A stretch of DNA of 64,000 nt, from positions 868,001 through 932,000 of the forward strand of contig JAQFVV010000013.1 of the NCBI GenBank assembly GCA_028023455.1, in the 5' to 3' direction. The translations under genes and the position numbers were made by a program. This stretch comes from Epiperipatus broadwayi. Its lineage: Eukaryota; Onychophora; Udeonychophora; Euonychophora; Peripatidae. Shown one piece after another: positions 48,501-60,600 of this stretch (its first letter is position 1; every line of letters begins with the position of its first letter). The notes beneath the pieces were generated by a model. It was not told the origin of the DNA and searched no databases. It saw only the letters and a program-made list of their open reading frames with translations.

Positions 48501-49025
48501 AAGTTAAAAGAATAGCATTGGCAAAGGAGGCATTTATTAAGAGAATGAAAATATTTTCTGGACCTTTGAACAGAGTATTAATAAAAAGATTAATTAAATG
48601 CTATGTGTGGAGTGTACTATTGTATGGTTGTGAGATGTGAAATAATAAAATTAGGAACATATTGGAAGCCTTGAGATGTGGATATGAAGAAGAATGGAAA
48701 AAATCTGTTGAATAAATAAAATAACAAGAGTATATGACAAAAGAAGATTGATTGAAGAAATTAGAAAGAGAAAGAGAAACAGGGTTGAACATATATTAAG
48801 AAAAATATATATTTTAATGAAAGATGTTTTGGAGAAAATGGTAAGTGGAAACAAGAAGAAAGGATGGAAAAGATTGACATTGTTGGATGATATGAGATAG
48901 ATGGGGAGAAGCTGAGCAATGTAGAGAATTGAGTAGAAAATGGATGAATTGATGATCTGAACCTGTCCCTGGTTGGCATAGACAAAACAATTCAATTGCA
49001 TGCTATGAAGTTGATGTAATAAAAA
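45560..49025 (+). pseudogene. Long decayed RTE/CFDP2-like LINE (LINE-C), EN through RT
   Basis: The plus strand carries a nearly complete but broken element. A GC-richer leader (about 45600-46220, with GGGCATGGGACCCATGCC) precedes an endonuclease opening LRIDLWNIRVLRRVGKLENV, followed by LLADWNA (the GDWN block), a GKEDEIVGNYG block, DYVLIQGRYNNAIKG and a decayed SDHN block (about 46236-46990). The reverse transcriptase (about 47580-48420) is heavily mutated, with INVEKTKYL after it. C-terminal blocks are VWSVLLYGCEM (about 48606) and a TLLDDMR block. Stops and frameshifts are frequent. From family knowledge these EN blocks match RTE-like elements often annotated as craniofacial development protein 2-like. 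An R1 fragment is inserted at 46389-46461. Confidence 0.8.
46389..46461 (+). repeat. R1 terminal fragment inserted in LINE-C
   Basis: TCCATTGATTACTCTGGTTG and GAGAGTTTTGCCTGTTTTAA match the end of the R1 repeat at 12.5 and 14.45 kb. It interrupts the LINE-C endonuclease frame directly after GEVSSRDV, where the frame otherwise resumes. Confidence 0.65.
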
Positions 49026-49466
49026 CATATTTATTTTTTTAAGAATGATTCTAGCAAATGTTTTGTTTTTATTTAAGGCTTTTAAAGTGATAAGATGGAG
49101 TTCACTTGATTAGAATACTGGTTCAATTTTTTTCCAAAAACAGCATGTATAAGTATTCAATCTACATTACTATATTCTCTGTTTTTTGCAACATTTAGTT
49201 GTATATAGAAATACCTGAAAGCAGCTAATACCAAGAATCTCAATCTGTTTGTTGTTAAGGCAATCTTTTTTTATTAGGATAAAGATAGATATCCACCTTA
49301 TTATACAGTGAAGTAGAGCTCTTTATCTCTCATATAATATTAACATCTCATAGAAAGTCATATATCTAATTATCAGTCAAATAAATTTATATACTTCATG
49401 CTGCATATTTCTAATATATGTGTGTGTGTATCAAATTAAATATTTCCATAAGAATACAAATGAGGA
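49026..49466. other. No recognised feature
   Basis: AT-rich sequence without motif. Confidence 0.4.
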
Positions 49467-50072
49467 GATAATATCTATGTAAATAGAGATAACCTTTAAC
49501 TTCTGATGTTACCAATAAATTATCAATTACTACTACAATCCCTCAGGTTAAATCAATTTTCTCATTAATCTATAATAGCTTTTTTGTTATAGCTTTTTCA
49601 TTGAAATAAAAGAGTATAATGAATTTAAAATATCAACTACACAGTTTTTCTTTTCAAAAATAGTTCATAATTTTCCATATGTATAAATGAATACACCAGA
49701 CTTCTTTTTAAAACTTGGTTTTTTATATAGCTATTATAAAAATATAAAAGAAAAAAGAAAATAATAGATTTGTTAATTAAATGTTTTAGGATATTTTTGG
49801 ATGGGTATATAAATGTACAAAATTTGATGAAGTTTTGAGATTGTTTGCAATAGAAAAAGTGTCGAGGTAAAAAGAATTTTTTAGTATTTTTAATGTTTTT
49901 AAATTTGTTTGGAATATGTGATATTTATATTTATTATTATATATTTGTATTTTTATTATTTAGTATTCTTTGAAGAAAACTATATTATAAAATAGTTGAA
50001 ATGTTGGTGCATGGTTTTATTTTTATAATAGTCATATAAAAAACAAGATTTAAAAAGAAATTTGGTGTATTC

Positions 50073-50158
<86 letters not shown>

Positions 50159-50286
50159 GTAAAAGAACTATTATAGGTTAATGAGAAAGCTGTTTTAACC
50201 TTAGAGATTGTCAATTAGTAATAATTGATAATGTCTTGGGAAAATCAAAAATAAAGGTTATCTCTGTTTAAATGGATATTATCATA
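49467..50286. repeat. Large diverged inverted repeat (arms about 280 bp)
   Basis: Left arm 49467-49750 is mirrored at about 50013-50286: GAGATAACCTTTA against TAAAGGTTATCTC, TCATTAATCTATAATAG against CTATTATAGGTTAATGA, and ATAAATGAATACACCA against TGGTGTATTCATTTAT. The right arm contains an (AT)n expansion at 50077-50154 that the left lacks. The loop is about 260 bp. It fits the fold-back class in structure, but I found no flanking duplication. Confidence 0.7.
50077..50154. repeat. (AT)n microsatellite
   Basis: About 75 bp of near-pure AT dinucleotides interrupted once by AAATATTTT. Confidence 0.95.
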
Positions 50287-50605
50287 TATATATACTGTAC
50301 CTTTTATTTATATATTGTACAAATATATTGGCATTTGGTAAAAGCTAAAAAAAAAAGAGTAAACTTAGATTTTTTTTTATTAGTTTAATTTATTTTTTTA
50401 AAAACGTACAGTGAAAGTTAAAATTGTCTTTAGTATTTTTTTTTATGTAATTAAAAATAAAAGTTAAAATTGGAGAGAACAAAAGACACGCAGATTACTA
50501 ATCCAGATAAATTAAAAAAATTCCAAAAGTAAAAAGATAAGCTAAAAGAAAAATATTTTAGCTAATTAAAGATGGCAGAATTATGCTACAAAAAAATAAA
50601 GACTT

Positions 50606-51279
50606 TGTAACGTAAATTTTATAAAGAATGTAAGAGATTATGAGCATATATTTTTGATAAACAAAAGGTATGTGCAGAAGTCTGAAAATGGGACCTCTAG
50701 TATAAAAGGAAGAGTCCAGTTTGATCAGGGTCTTGTTTTGTCTGTTTCTGTATAGTTGGTCCTGGATAACAAAAGAATATATCCAGGATCGCCCTATGCT
50801 GAAATAATTCTGCATGTTGGAGTGAACCGGAGCTTCTGCGTACATCGTGCCTAAAGATGGACACCAGAAAAGCCTTCATGACCGACTAGGAGAATAGACC
50901 ACAAGATCAACTTTTAACCAATGGCCAAGCTCATTCTAAACCAAAAAACTATGCATAGTAATCTACAAGCTTCGTGAAATCACTAAACTTACCGGTAAGC
51001 TATGATTCCTTATTCCCAATTGTGACAAAACTAAGTGTTTGCAAACAATTCCTAAAAATATACGTATAATAGGACCCCGATATAGACTTTAATTTTATTG
51101 ATCAAGAAACTCTTGTTTACCCAAGAACTTTCATTAATTGTTTAATGGATTCATGTCTGGAATAGCGTGTGTTCTCTCCAGTTTATTTAATTCACAATTT
51201 AACTTAAAAATATTTTTAGTTTGTTAGAATAAAAGAGATTTTACTTTTATCAACCTTTTTCATTGTGCGTTATTAAAAA
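50606..51279 (+). mobile_element. Possible solo LTR or promoter-leader unit
   Basis: A GC-richer block stands out. TATAAAAGGA (50701-50710) is a canonical TATA box. About 60 bp downstream TCCTGGATA and TATCCAGGA (50760-50768, 50780-50788) form a perfect 9-bp stem. A good splice donor (CCG|GTAAGC) lies at about 50993-51000 and an AATAAA signal at about 51227. The block starts TGTAACG and ends near GCGTTATT, which could be a worn TGTAAC...GTTACA terminal pair. Promoter, leader and polyadenylation signal within about 670 bp suggest an LTR unrelated in sequence to the 28-31 kb LTRs. No internal region or target duplication was found; a first exon with 5' leader is the alternative. Confidence 0.4.
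50701..50710 (+). promoter_or_regulatory. TATA box
   Basis: TATAAAAGGA in a locally GC-richer context, the best core-promoter match noticed in the window. Confidence 0.5.
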
Positions 51280-54200
51280 AAATTATTAGTATTTATTATT
51301 AGTTTAGTGATATTTAAAAATATAATTTACCTTTGCCAATATGTTATGAATAAGTTCCAGGAATAATAATATTTAAAAAAATAATTCTCACTATGGTAGA
51401 ATATAATATCGATTATTTTATAAACGTTTTTCTTTTTAACTTGCGAGATGTGCTGGTGACAGAGACACACACACCAACAATTTTATACATTTGTTTATAA
51501 CACCAATTTTATATATTTATAATACTAAAAATATGATTAACTAATGAAGTTATTATGAAAAAATAATAATTAATATTAATAATAATCATAAATCTGGTTA
51601 ATTAATTATTTTAAAATTTAATAATATGTAAAAAATAAAATATTTTAAATATTATTTTATAGCTTGCAATAAATTTTTAAAAAAAGATCACATGCAAGAT
51701 AGAATGCTGGAAAAAACAATTAATAATCAATTTGGATTTTTTTTTCTTGCAAGAGATTCAAAATATTTTATTTATTTGGTAATCATCAACTTTATGGCAG
51801 ATTAAGAAGCAAGAGGTAAGGGTGAGTCCTTCTTTTCATCATCAGTGGCATTCCTTAGGAAATAGTTTAACCATCAGTATAAGCAAGGAACAATTTGAAA
51901 TTTAGCTATGAATTTAACTTATTAACTGGTAATTTGGATGTCATTTATGGATAATTGGGCCTGACAAATGAAGAAAATCATTAGATAAAAATGTGCACAA
52001 TAAAGAACTTAATATTAGCCAATTCATTCATTCAGGTGTGGGTCTGACACTTGAGAAATCTAGAAATTCAATTTGTGTATATGGTCTTTTATTGAGAGAT
52101 TTTGCTAACTTTTTTTTTCATTATTTTTTTCTAATATTTTAATTTAATTTTTTTTAAAAAGATGTAAGGATATTTGAAAATGGGGGAATTTTAAAGCTTG
52201 TAAAGCTCCACAGTGATGAGTATTCGTTGTATTTTTGAATGATATTTCTTTGAGAAAATATTGTTGAATGACTAAAAACTTGATTTTTGGGAAAGTTTAT
52301 AATTATTTTTGCACAATAATTGTGTGATAACTATTAGAAATGAAGAACATATATTATTACATATTCATTTTTTAAAGAAATGTTTTATTTTTAAATATAA
52401 AAGGTTACATTTTTCTAAATAATGTTACCATGGAAATTAAAGTAGCAGAAATATGTATTTAGAATATGTTATCACTAACAGTCTGTTAAAAAATATAACA
52501 ATATCATAAAATTACGAAAACAGCATAAGTTGATAGATTTATCAGATATTGATAATTATTCATTCACATTTTAAATGCTAATGTCAAACAAAAAAGAACA
52601 GTTCTTTGTTTTGATTTAGATCTTAACTTTTAAAATAATTGTAAATCAAATGTGATTTTTTAAATTTATTTAATATCTAAACAAAAATAACTATCAAATA
52701 AGGTCAAATTTATTATATTCTGATATATCATAATGGTTTAATACTAAAATGAAATTTGAAAGCTTACAACAAGTAAAAACAATAAAACCTATCAGAGTAG
52801 GGAAGATTAAAGGTAAAAATGTTTTAGCTATTCTATTTATTGTGAACACTAGATTAAATAAAAAAAATTGTTTTGATAATTTATAAGTTAATCAAATAGT
52901 TGATTTTAAAAAACAATAATAAGAGAAAGAATAATACAAATATTAAATTTCATTAATGTATATTTTAATTATATTAATGTATATTTTAATTATATTGAAT
53001 AATTATTGAACAGTCACATTACTTTTAAATTAATAAAATATATATGATGTAATAAATGGAGCAAACATTTTATTATCAAAATTTTAAAAAGTTTACCATT
53101 AGATTATATCTGATATTGCAATAGAAAAGATGAAATTAATTAATAATAATTATTTTATGAAATTTAGTATAGTTAAAATAATCATTTACATATTTGATCT
53201 TTATAATTTATTTGCATTTATCATATAAGAATACCAATATGAGAAATAATATTTTAATTTGCAGTGCAATGATTCTAAAAAGATATTTGAGAAATATATT
53301 TTAGAGCTTATAATTTCTCTGTCCATCTATATAAATAAAATGTATACAAGCAATATATCATATGCAGGACACATCTCGACTGGAGAATAATTAAAAAATA
53401 TAAAAGAGCATGCATGTCTTTGTTCTGAAGCGAATCCATATGTATATAAGTTTTATGTTATATTTTTCACTCACATCAGTTTATTTAACTTTTTTACAGT
53501 TTATTATTCTTTAAGATAAATAACTGTTTGTCAATGAGAATTTTTGTAGATTTTTTTTTTTTTTGTTTCGCTTCTAGTTAAGTATGTCTAAGTACATAAG
53601 TTGGCTATGAATTAGCAAACTGCTTAGCTTATTTTAAAATTTTCAATCGTCTAAAACAAAATCCAATTTCCATCCATAATTGAACCGCAATTCGTGGACC
53701 ATGCAGGCACAATGTCTGATCATTAATAGATTTTGCATCTGGTGGTAGCATTGTAATAAAAAAAATTATGCTATAATAATAGATAAAATATTTTAAATTT
53801 TTCATTGCTGTGTATATTTAAAGATTGAACCATAACTAGAGATTTTTTTTTAATTTGAATTCATTTTAAATCACTCAATTATTGAAACTCAGACGTTTAC
53901 TCTGAAAATGAGTGCAGTTTTACGATTATTACAGTCTTGCTATAAATCAAAAGAATGATTTTGCTCACTGTTCTTGTATAAGTTGTTATTACTAAAAATT
54001 AAATTTTAATGGATTAAACCTGCCAACTTACAGCGGTAATTTCATTTGTGTTTGTTTATTACTGAATATATTAATTTTTTGCTTAAATAAAAGTTTGAAT
54101 CCTTTTTATAATTAATGCTAACATTCGAAATAAAATTCCAGTATTTTGCATGTGTGGCGCGTGAGTGTGCGTGCGCATATGCCTTTGTGTGTGCGAATGT

Positions 54201-54430
54201 CTGGAAACATATAATATTACTATTGTTTTGATGAGCTTGTTGGCATATTTCGACTAAAATGGTATATATAAAATACTTTGTAAAACTATGTGCATTAATT
54301 AATTGGTTTATTGATTAAGCTTTATAAGAAGTATGATTAGCTTAGATATAATTTTAAAAATTAAGAAGTTGCTTTTTATATCTAAATACTTTAGAATTAT
54401 TCAAAATAAATACCAATTATGCGTCACATA
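51280..54430. other. AT-rich gap
   Basis: No gene seen. A 22-bp tandem pair (TTAATGTATATTTTAATTATA) lies near 52952-52996. A GT/GC-rich alternating tract lies near 54149-54200. A moderately GC-rich block near 51780-52070 matched nothing I recognise. Confidence 0.4.
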
Positions 54431-54436
54431 TCTGTT

Positions 54437-56754
54437 GCTGATGTGATGTGATGTGATGAACTGTAGGTTTTTTTCGGAGTCAGGAATCTCTCAATCACTA
54501 TGCCCAGAGAAACCTGTTACCACCTTATCTTCCCTTTTCCTTCCTCACCCTAAGTTTTACACATATTCTTCAATATCCTGCTCTATCCTATTTCCACAGC
54601 ATAATCTTTGTCAACTCTATGGCCTTTATATATAAATCCCCCTTATCTTTTTCCAAACCCAGCATAAAAACCAATAACCCACTTTCTGTATAATCACTTT
54701 GTTTATATTTATTCTTCCACAACTTCATTATTTGTATCTTTTCTGCTTGTAACCATTTACATTCAATTAACAGATGCCTAATATTTTCTCTGCCTTCCTT
54801 ACATAACTTGCAGGCTAAATGACCCATATTTTTCCATTTATGTATATATTCCTTTATTTCTAAAGATCCTGTTTGAGCACTAAACAGTAAACTACTTTGC
54901 ATTTTTATATTGGACTATTTCCATCATTTAATATTAGATGATGATGGAAATAGTCCAATATAAAAATACAACTAGCATACCATCATCACAAACCTTCAGG
55001 AAAACAGTAAACTACTTTTCTTGCCATTATCATAAATTAACTCGCACTCAATATTAGGTTTACTTCTATATATATTTAAACTGTTTTTACACTTCATACT
55101 AATTCTCCATCTCTCCAACTCGTTATTTTTTATTAATGCATCTATTCTTCAATCCTATTCCTTACCACTATAACATTCAACAATTCTTCTGACACAATCA
55201 TTCCACCTTTTGTATAAGTATACTGTCATAAAGTATTTATTCAAATCTTCTGCATACCATACTACCTTTCTCACCCATCTTGTTGCCTGTATTTTACTCA
55301 TAAGTCAATTACATACTATTTTGGCTATTCTCTTATTATTCATAAATTGCAATCTACTGAACATTTTTATTTTGCTTTTTGCATCCCATTTCTCCTTGAA
55401 TTGCCTCCTTTGCGGTTCACACATCTGTATCTATTGCAAGTATTCCTACTTCTCTTTGTACTTTTTCTAAATAATCTAACACCACTTTAGTAACACATAA
55501 TGCATCATTACCATAAGCTAACCCTGGTACTGCCACTTCCTTCCATACAATTTTACCTACATCATATTTATGGTATGAGCACATTGTTAATTTTTTTATC
55601 AGTCTCTTTCTTTTCTTTGCTTCAGTTATCAATTCTTTTCTCCCATTCGTCCAAGCAATTTCTCTGATTATTTAAGATGATTCCCAAGTAGTTAGTTATA
55701 CCTATTTACCACATTTAACTTTATATCCCCCAATAAAAATTCTTTCTCTTTTCTTTTCCCAACATTTAGCATCATTACTTTTGATTTTTTTTTTTTCACT
55801 AAATTTAATCCTTATCTCTTTACCCACCCTTGTGCATATCTTCAGCATAATTTTCATATCTTCCCTACTTTCTATGCATAAGAAGATATCATCCACATAT
55901 AAAAGATATGATAATGTATATATTCCCTTGCCACTTATTAATGGTATCTTTATTTCTTTTCCTGGTCTTTCTATTGCTGTCTCTCCATTTCTCTTAAATA
56001 TAATAAAAACAAAATAGGTGACCTAGAAGCATCCTTCTCTTAGTCCACCCCATTTTTAACTTTAACTGATTCTATATTTCATAATTGATATACATAGTAA
56101 TTATTTTCATACAATCTCTTAATAAGATCCTTTAAAAGCTCCATTCACTCCCAAATTTACCTAAATTTACCCATAATCTATTTCTATTTACTCTATCATA
56201 TCACTTCTCTATATCTATAAAAACCATATATAACTGTCTAGCTGTATTTCTACTCATGTCTATAAGATGAGTGATTACAAATAAACTATCTCCTACATGC
56301 CTATCCAATCAAAAACTTCCTTGCATTTCTCCCACTATATTATTTTTGTTTCATCCATTTGGCAACCCTTCATGTGAAAACTTATACAACACTGACTTTA
56401 CCATTATCAAGTTATAATTGTTTAACTTTCTATAATCCTTACCTTTCCTTTAAATAGTAGTCTTACTCCTGTATTATTCCAGCTATCTGGAAATTCTCTC
56501 TTCTATGCCATCTTATTAAAATATGATAATAGATTTAATTTTGCCCTATTTCCTAAATTCATCACCATCTCTGTTTCCCATCCATCTAAACCTTTTGCCT
56601 TTTCATTTCAATTTTTTTCCTCCCGCATTCAATTCATTTGCTTGCATTGAATTACCTATTGATGGCATTTATCATTTTATTCTAAAACCAAAATACATAA
56701 ATATGATTAAATTACTGACCAATAGATGTCAGTTCAATTTAACTCTTACTAAAG
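54437..56754 (-). pseudogene. Decayed LINE-D copy A (RT plus C-terminal zinc finger)
   Basis: On the minus strand the RT begins around 56500 (GVRLLFKGK), runs through DRHVGDSLFVITHLIDM, then ARQLYMVFIDIEK (motif A), GHLFCFYYI (PQGxxLSP region, decayed) and YVDDIFLCIESREDM (catalytic box, about 55905-55850). Then comes a thumb/connection region with LDYLEKVQREVG, and a C-terminal finger CKLCKEGRENIRHLLIEC (54812-54759). The 3' end has a short (ATCAC)n run (GTGATGTGATGTGATG on the plus strand, 54441-54456). The endonuclease is absent, and stops and frameshifts are present. A fold-back element interrupts it at 54899-55001. Clade not assigned. Confidence 0.82.
54899..55001 (+). mobile_element. 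Short fold-back retroposon FB10 inside LINE-D
   Basis: Two arms of about 30 bp (TTTTTATATTGGACTATTTC and its complement, 54903-54934 and 54936-54967) are followed by the single-copy tail CCATCATCACAAACCTTCAG. A 17-bp exact duplication AAACAGTAAACTACTTT flanks it (54882-54898 and 55002-55018). The sister LINE copy has this 17-mer once (complement at 57222-57238), proving the empty site. Arms and tail match FB5 at 21.9 kb. Confidence 0.9.
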
Positions 56755-57665
56755 GTATTAGATTGCTTAGAAAAAGTACAAAGAGAAATAGGAAGACATG
56801 CATTAGTTGCAGATATGTGGACAGCAAAGGAGGCAATTCGCAGAGAAATGGGATGGTTACAATATTATATGAGAGGTGAAAAAAAAAAATGAAAATGTTC
56901 AATAGACTGCAATTTATAGACAATAAGAGAATAGCCAAAATTGTATTTAATTGGGTTATGAGTAAAGGATAGGCAAAAAGATTGTGAGAAAGATAGTATG
57001 GTATGCAAAAGATTTGGATAAAGACTTTATGTCAGTATATTTATATAAAAGGTGGGATGATTGTATTAGGAGAATTGTTGAGTGTTATATTGGCAATGAA
57101 TGAGATAGAAGAATAATGCATTAATAAAAAACAGGGAGGTGGAGAGATGAAGAACTAATATGGAGAGTAAAATGGGTTTATATGGAAGTAAACATAATAT
57201 TGGGTGTGAGTAATAGCAAGGAAAGTAGTTTACTGTTTAAGGCCAAACAGGATTGTTAGCAAAAAGGTAATGTATACATAAATGGAAAAATATGGGAGAT
57301 TTATTCTGCAAGTTATATAAGGAAGGCATAGAAAATATTAGGCATCTGTTAATTAAATGTCTATAAGCAGAAAGAGTACAAATAATGAAGTTGTGTGAGA
57401 ATAAATATAAACAAAGTGATTATACAGAAAGTGGGTTCTTGTTTTTTTATGCTGGCCTTGAAAAAGTTAAGGGGGATTTAGATATAAAGGCCAGAAAGTT
57501 GACAAAGATAATTTTGTGAAAATGGGATGGAGTAGGACAAAGAAGGATATGGTAAAAATTTAGGGTAGGAAATGGAAAGGGAAGATAAGGTGGCTAACAG
57601 ATTTCTCTGGGCATAGTGGCTGAGAAATTCCTGACTTCAATAAAGGAAAAACCATAGTAAATCAC
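56755..57665 (+). pseudogene. LINE-D copy B, 3' third in opposite orientation
   Basis: From TTAGATTGCTTAGAAAAAGT onward the plus strand repeats, with divergence, the region that copy A has on the minus strand at 55483-54437: LEKVQREIGRHALV, EAIRREMGWLQYYM, and the end TTTCTCTGGGCATAGTGGCT then AAATCACATCAC. There are many stops. Copies A and B point away from each other with 3' ends outward; copy A's RT region (55484-56754) forms the loop between them. Confidence 0.85.
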
Positions 57666-60600
57666 ATCACTTGTTTTTTGGCAGATTTTTTGTTAAAATT
57701 TTGGTCATTAGATTATTTAATAATATCAGAGTGATTACCAGATTAAATTTATGCTATGTTTTTAATGAAGTGATAGAATGGCAGATTCTGGAATGTGGGG
57801 TGCTAGAATCAGTACTTGTGCTGGTACTTCTCAAGCTTGAACTTTTTATGTACTCTTGAGCAATAAACCCATTCAAGTATTATAATATATTCATAAATGC
57901 TAAATTTTCAAATAGGTTTAATCCTTTAAGTTTTTTTTTTTTGATACATTATTAAACTTAATCTCATATTTTCCTGTTAGTTGTATTTTTTAATAAAAAA
58001 ACTTATTAACTATTTTATATTTACATTGTTATAAATTAACTCAACCATTTATTCACTGTCTTGTGGCTATATATAGTGTCATTTCGATGGTTTTGTATTC
58101 ATTTGACATTAAAAACTGGAACTAAAATATATATTGATTTACTAGTTCAAAAAAATCTGAAGATGTCAGTATTCCACAAAATATTATAAATGAGCCAACA
58201 ATATTGCAGATTGATAGATTCTTTGATATTCACCTTTGAGAGCATTTGTGAGACTTTTTTAAACTGCCTCACATTATTGTTAGCAATGGGAAAACATTTT
58301 ATATTTTCTATAATTTATTTAAATATTTATGATTATTTTTATAAAATATTTGTATAAAATTTTTAAAAACAAACATTTTCATATTACACTTAGATTTTAT
58401 TTGAATAGGATTTGTATTACAAGATAAATAATGGATAGTAGTAGTAAAATAAAACTACAATAAATAATGCTCAGTCAAACATCATAATATTGAATTTCTG
58501 TGATATTTTAATAATTGTAAATAGAATTTAAAATTTTAAAAAATAATTTTCCAGCTTTATGATGACTTAACAATAATTCATTTGGGTTTTAGAAATGAAG
58601 TTAAATTAACCAAGATTTCATTAATTTATTTTTTATCAGCATTGCAATAAACATGTAATGAGAATAAATTATTGTTCTCATTATGGATTTTATTTCTTTT
58701 TATTATTTGTTTTTTTTTTATATTTGAAATTCAAATATAATTGAATAGGTAATATTTTCAATTGGTAAATTTATATTTTTAATAAATAAAATACAATCTG
58801 ACTCAAAATATAGAATAAAGATTTTAATGTGAAAACAAAATGTTTGACTATAATTCAAACAGCTTGAAAATATCAATTTTGCAAATAATAAAAAAAGTAA
58901 TAATCAAAAATAAACAGGATTAAATCATCAAAAAAGAAGACTTCATTTTAACCTTCTAGGCAATAATATGTATTTATCAAAAAAAATATTCTCTGAAAAA
59001 TTTGTATATTCAAAACAAATTTCATTAAAGCATAAATTATTGTAATAGAAATATTATTTGAACTAATAAAATTACACTTTTAATTACAAAAAAAAAATAG
59101 TGTGAAAGTTATTACCAGGTACTTTTGTATGAGATCAGCAAGTTAATTTTTTGCTAAAATTCTAATATTGTAATAAAATATAAATCAACTATCATATACT
59201 TATTAAGAAATAAATATTTAATAATTTTATAAAAAAAATAATAATAAACAGGAAAACAAATTTGTTTTTCTTTTTCTTCACTGTCAACACAAGCTTATGT
59301 TAGACAAGTACAAAAGTGTACTTTTGTTTTTGCACCAAATTTATATGTTTTTTTGTTTTTACTTTAGTGCCTTTTTTGATTATTGATAGCTTCTGATATT
59401 TAGACATATCAGTTAGAATTGAAATTTTACTATTAATAATAGGTAAAGTCACTAACTTTTTAAAACAAAAATTTGTGCAATCAACTGATTGAAATAGATT
59501 ACTGCAACTGAGATAAATTATAGTCACTTGCACAACTAATAGCAGCTTTATATAAAAAGAAATTAAAGAACTAATGATGAATACCATATTTTTAGATAAA
59601 TATATTAATGTAATAATTACTTATTGTGCTAAATATTGTTATATTACTGTTAGCCAGATTTAAAAATCAGTATATTAGGTCTCACTTAAATGTGACTTTT
59701 CTTTACATATGTATGATATTAAACACAAGTGTTTAAAATTATCTATTTAACACTCAAATTTTAAACAAATAATTAACAACTTCAAAAAATAGAGAGAAAA
59801 TGATTTCCAGTATGAATTTTTATTAAATTAATATCATTAATTGGTTTGAGCCATAATATCTTTTTCAAATAACTTCATTCATTATTTATCTATCATATTT
59901 TTTATGATCTGATTTATAAGTATTAAACTTTTGTGCAACTTTAACAATGAATACTATATTTTTAGATAAACACTTTAATAATTATTTATTGAGATAGTGA
60001 AGCTAATAAGTAATAATATAATAATCTCTAGTTAAATAAATAATTATTAACAACTTTAGTATATTTATTTAAAAAAGATGATAATCATCATTAAAATTGT
60101 TTTAGTGATGTAGATTCAATTATGAAAAATGCTGGTATAATAGGTAAATAATGAATAATAAACAATTTGGTAAGGGGTATCATGCTTGGGCCAACTGAAT
60201 GGGTTGGTTTAGCAAAAATACATTTTGTAGGATCAGTTGAAATTATTGCAAATCTAGTTTTTCTATCAGAAAAGGTTTTTTATCCCAAAACATTTGATTT
60301 GAAGGAATGTGGCTTTGCCGTATCATAATTTATCTGAAAAAAAAAATGTTTATTACAAAAATTATTGTGTAAATATATGTGTGTATATATTATAATATAA
60401 TATTTTAATGGATGTTATCCATTTATACTTATTTAATTAGAAAGCTTTTTGCTTGTGACAAGCCAATCAAAAATAATCAATTGAAATTAAAATTTGTTTT
60501 TTATTTTAATTAAACAATAATACTTTTAGGTATATATTTTATAATAAAAGGGTATAAAAATATACACTGTCCTCTCATGTATATCACTGAAAACTACATC

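Noticed and set aside
48651-49028. Overlapping minus-strand open frames (up to 125 codons)
   Set aside because: Antisense shadows of LINE-C, whose purine-rich coding strand gives long pyrimidine-rich open frames opposite.
51780-51840. Acceptor-like TTTTTTTTCTTGCAAG with donor-like GAG|GTAAGG
   Set aside because: Stops in all frames between them; only a 15-bp piece would be open.
59300-59587. 95-codon minus-strand open frame
   Set aside because: Lysine-, isoleucine- and leucine-rich as expected of AT-rich noncoding DNA; no family motif.
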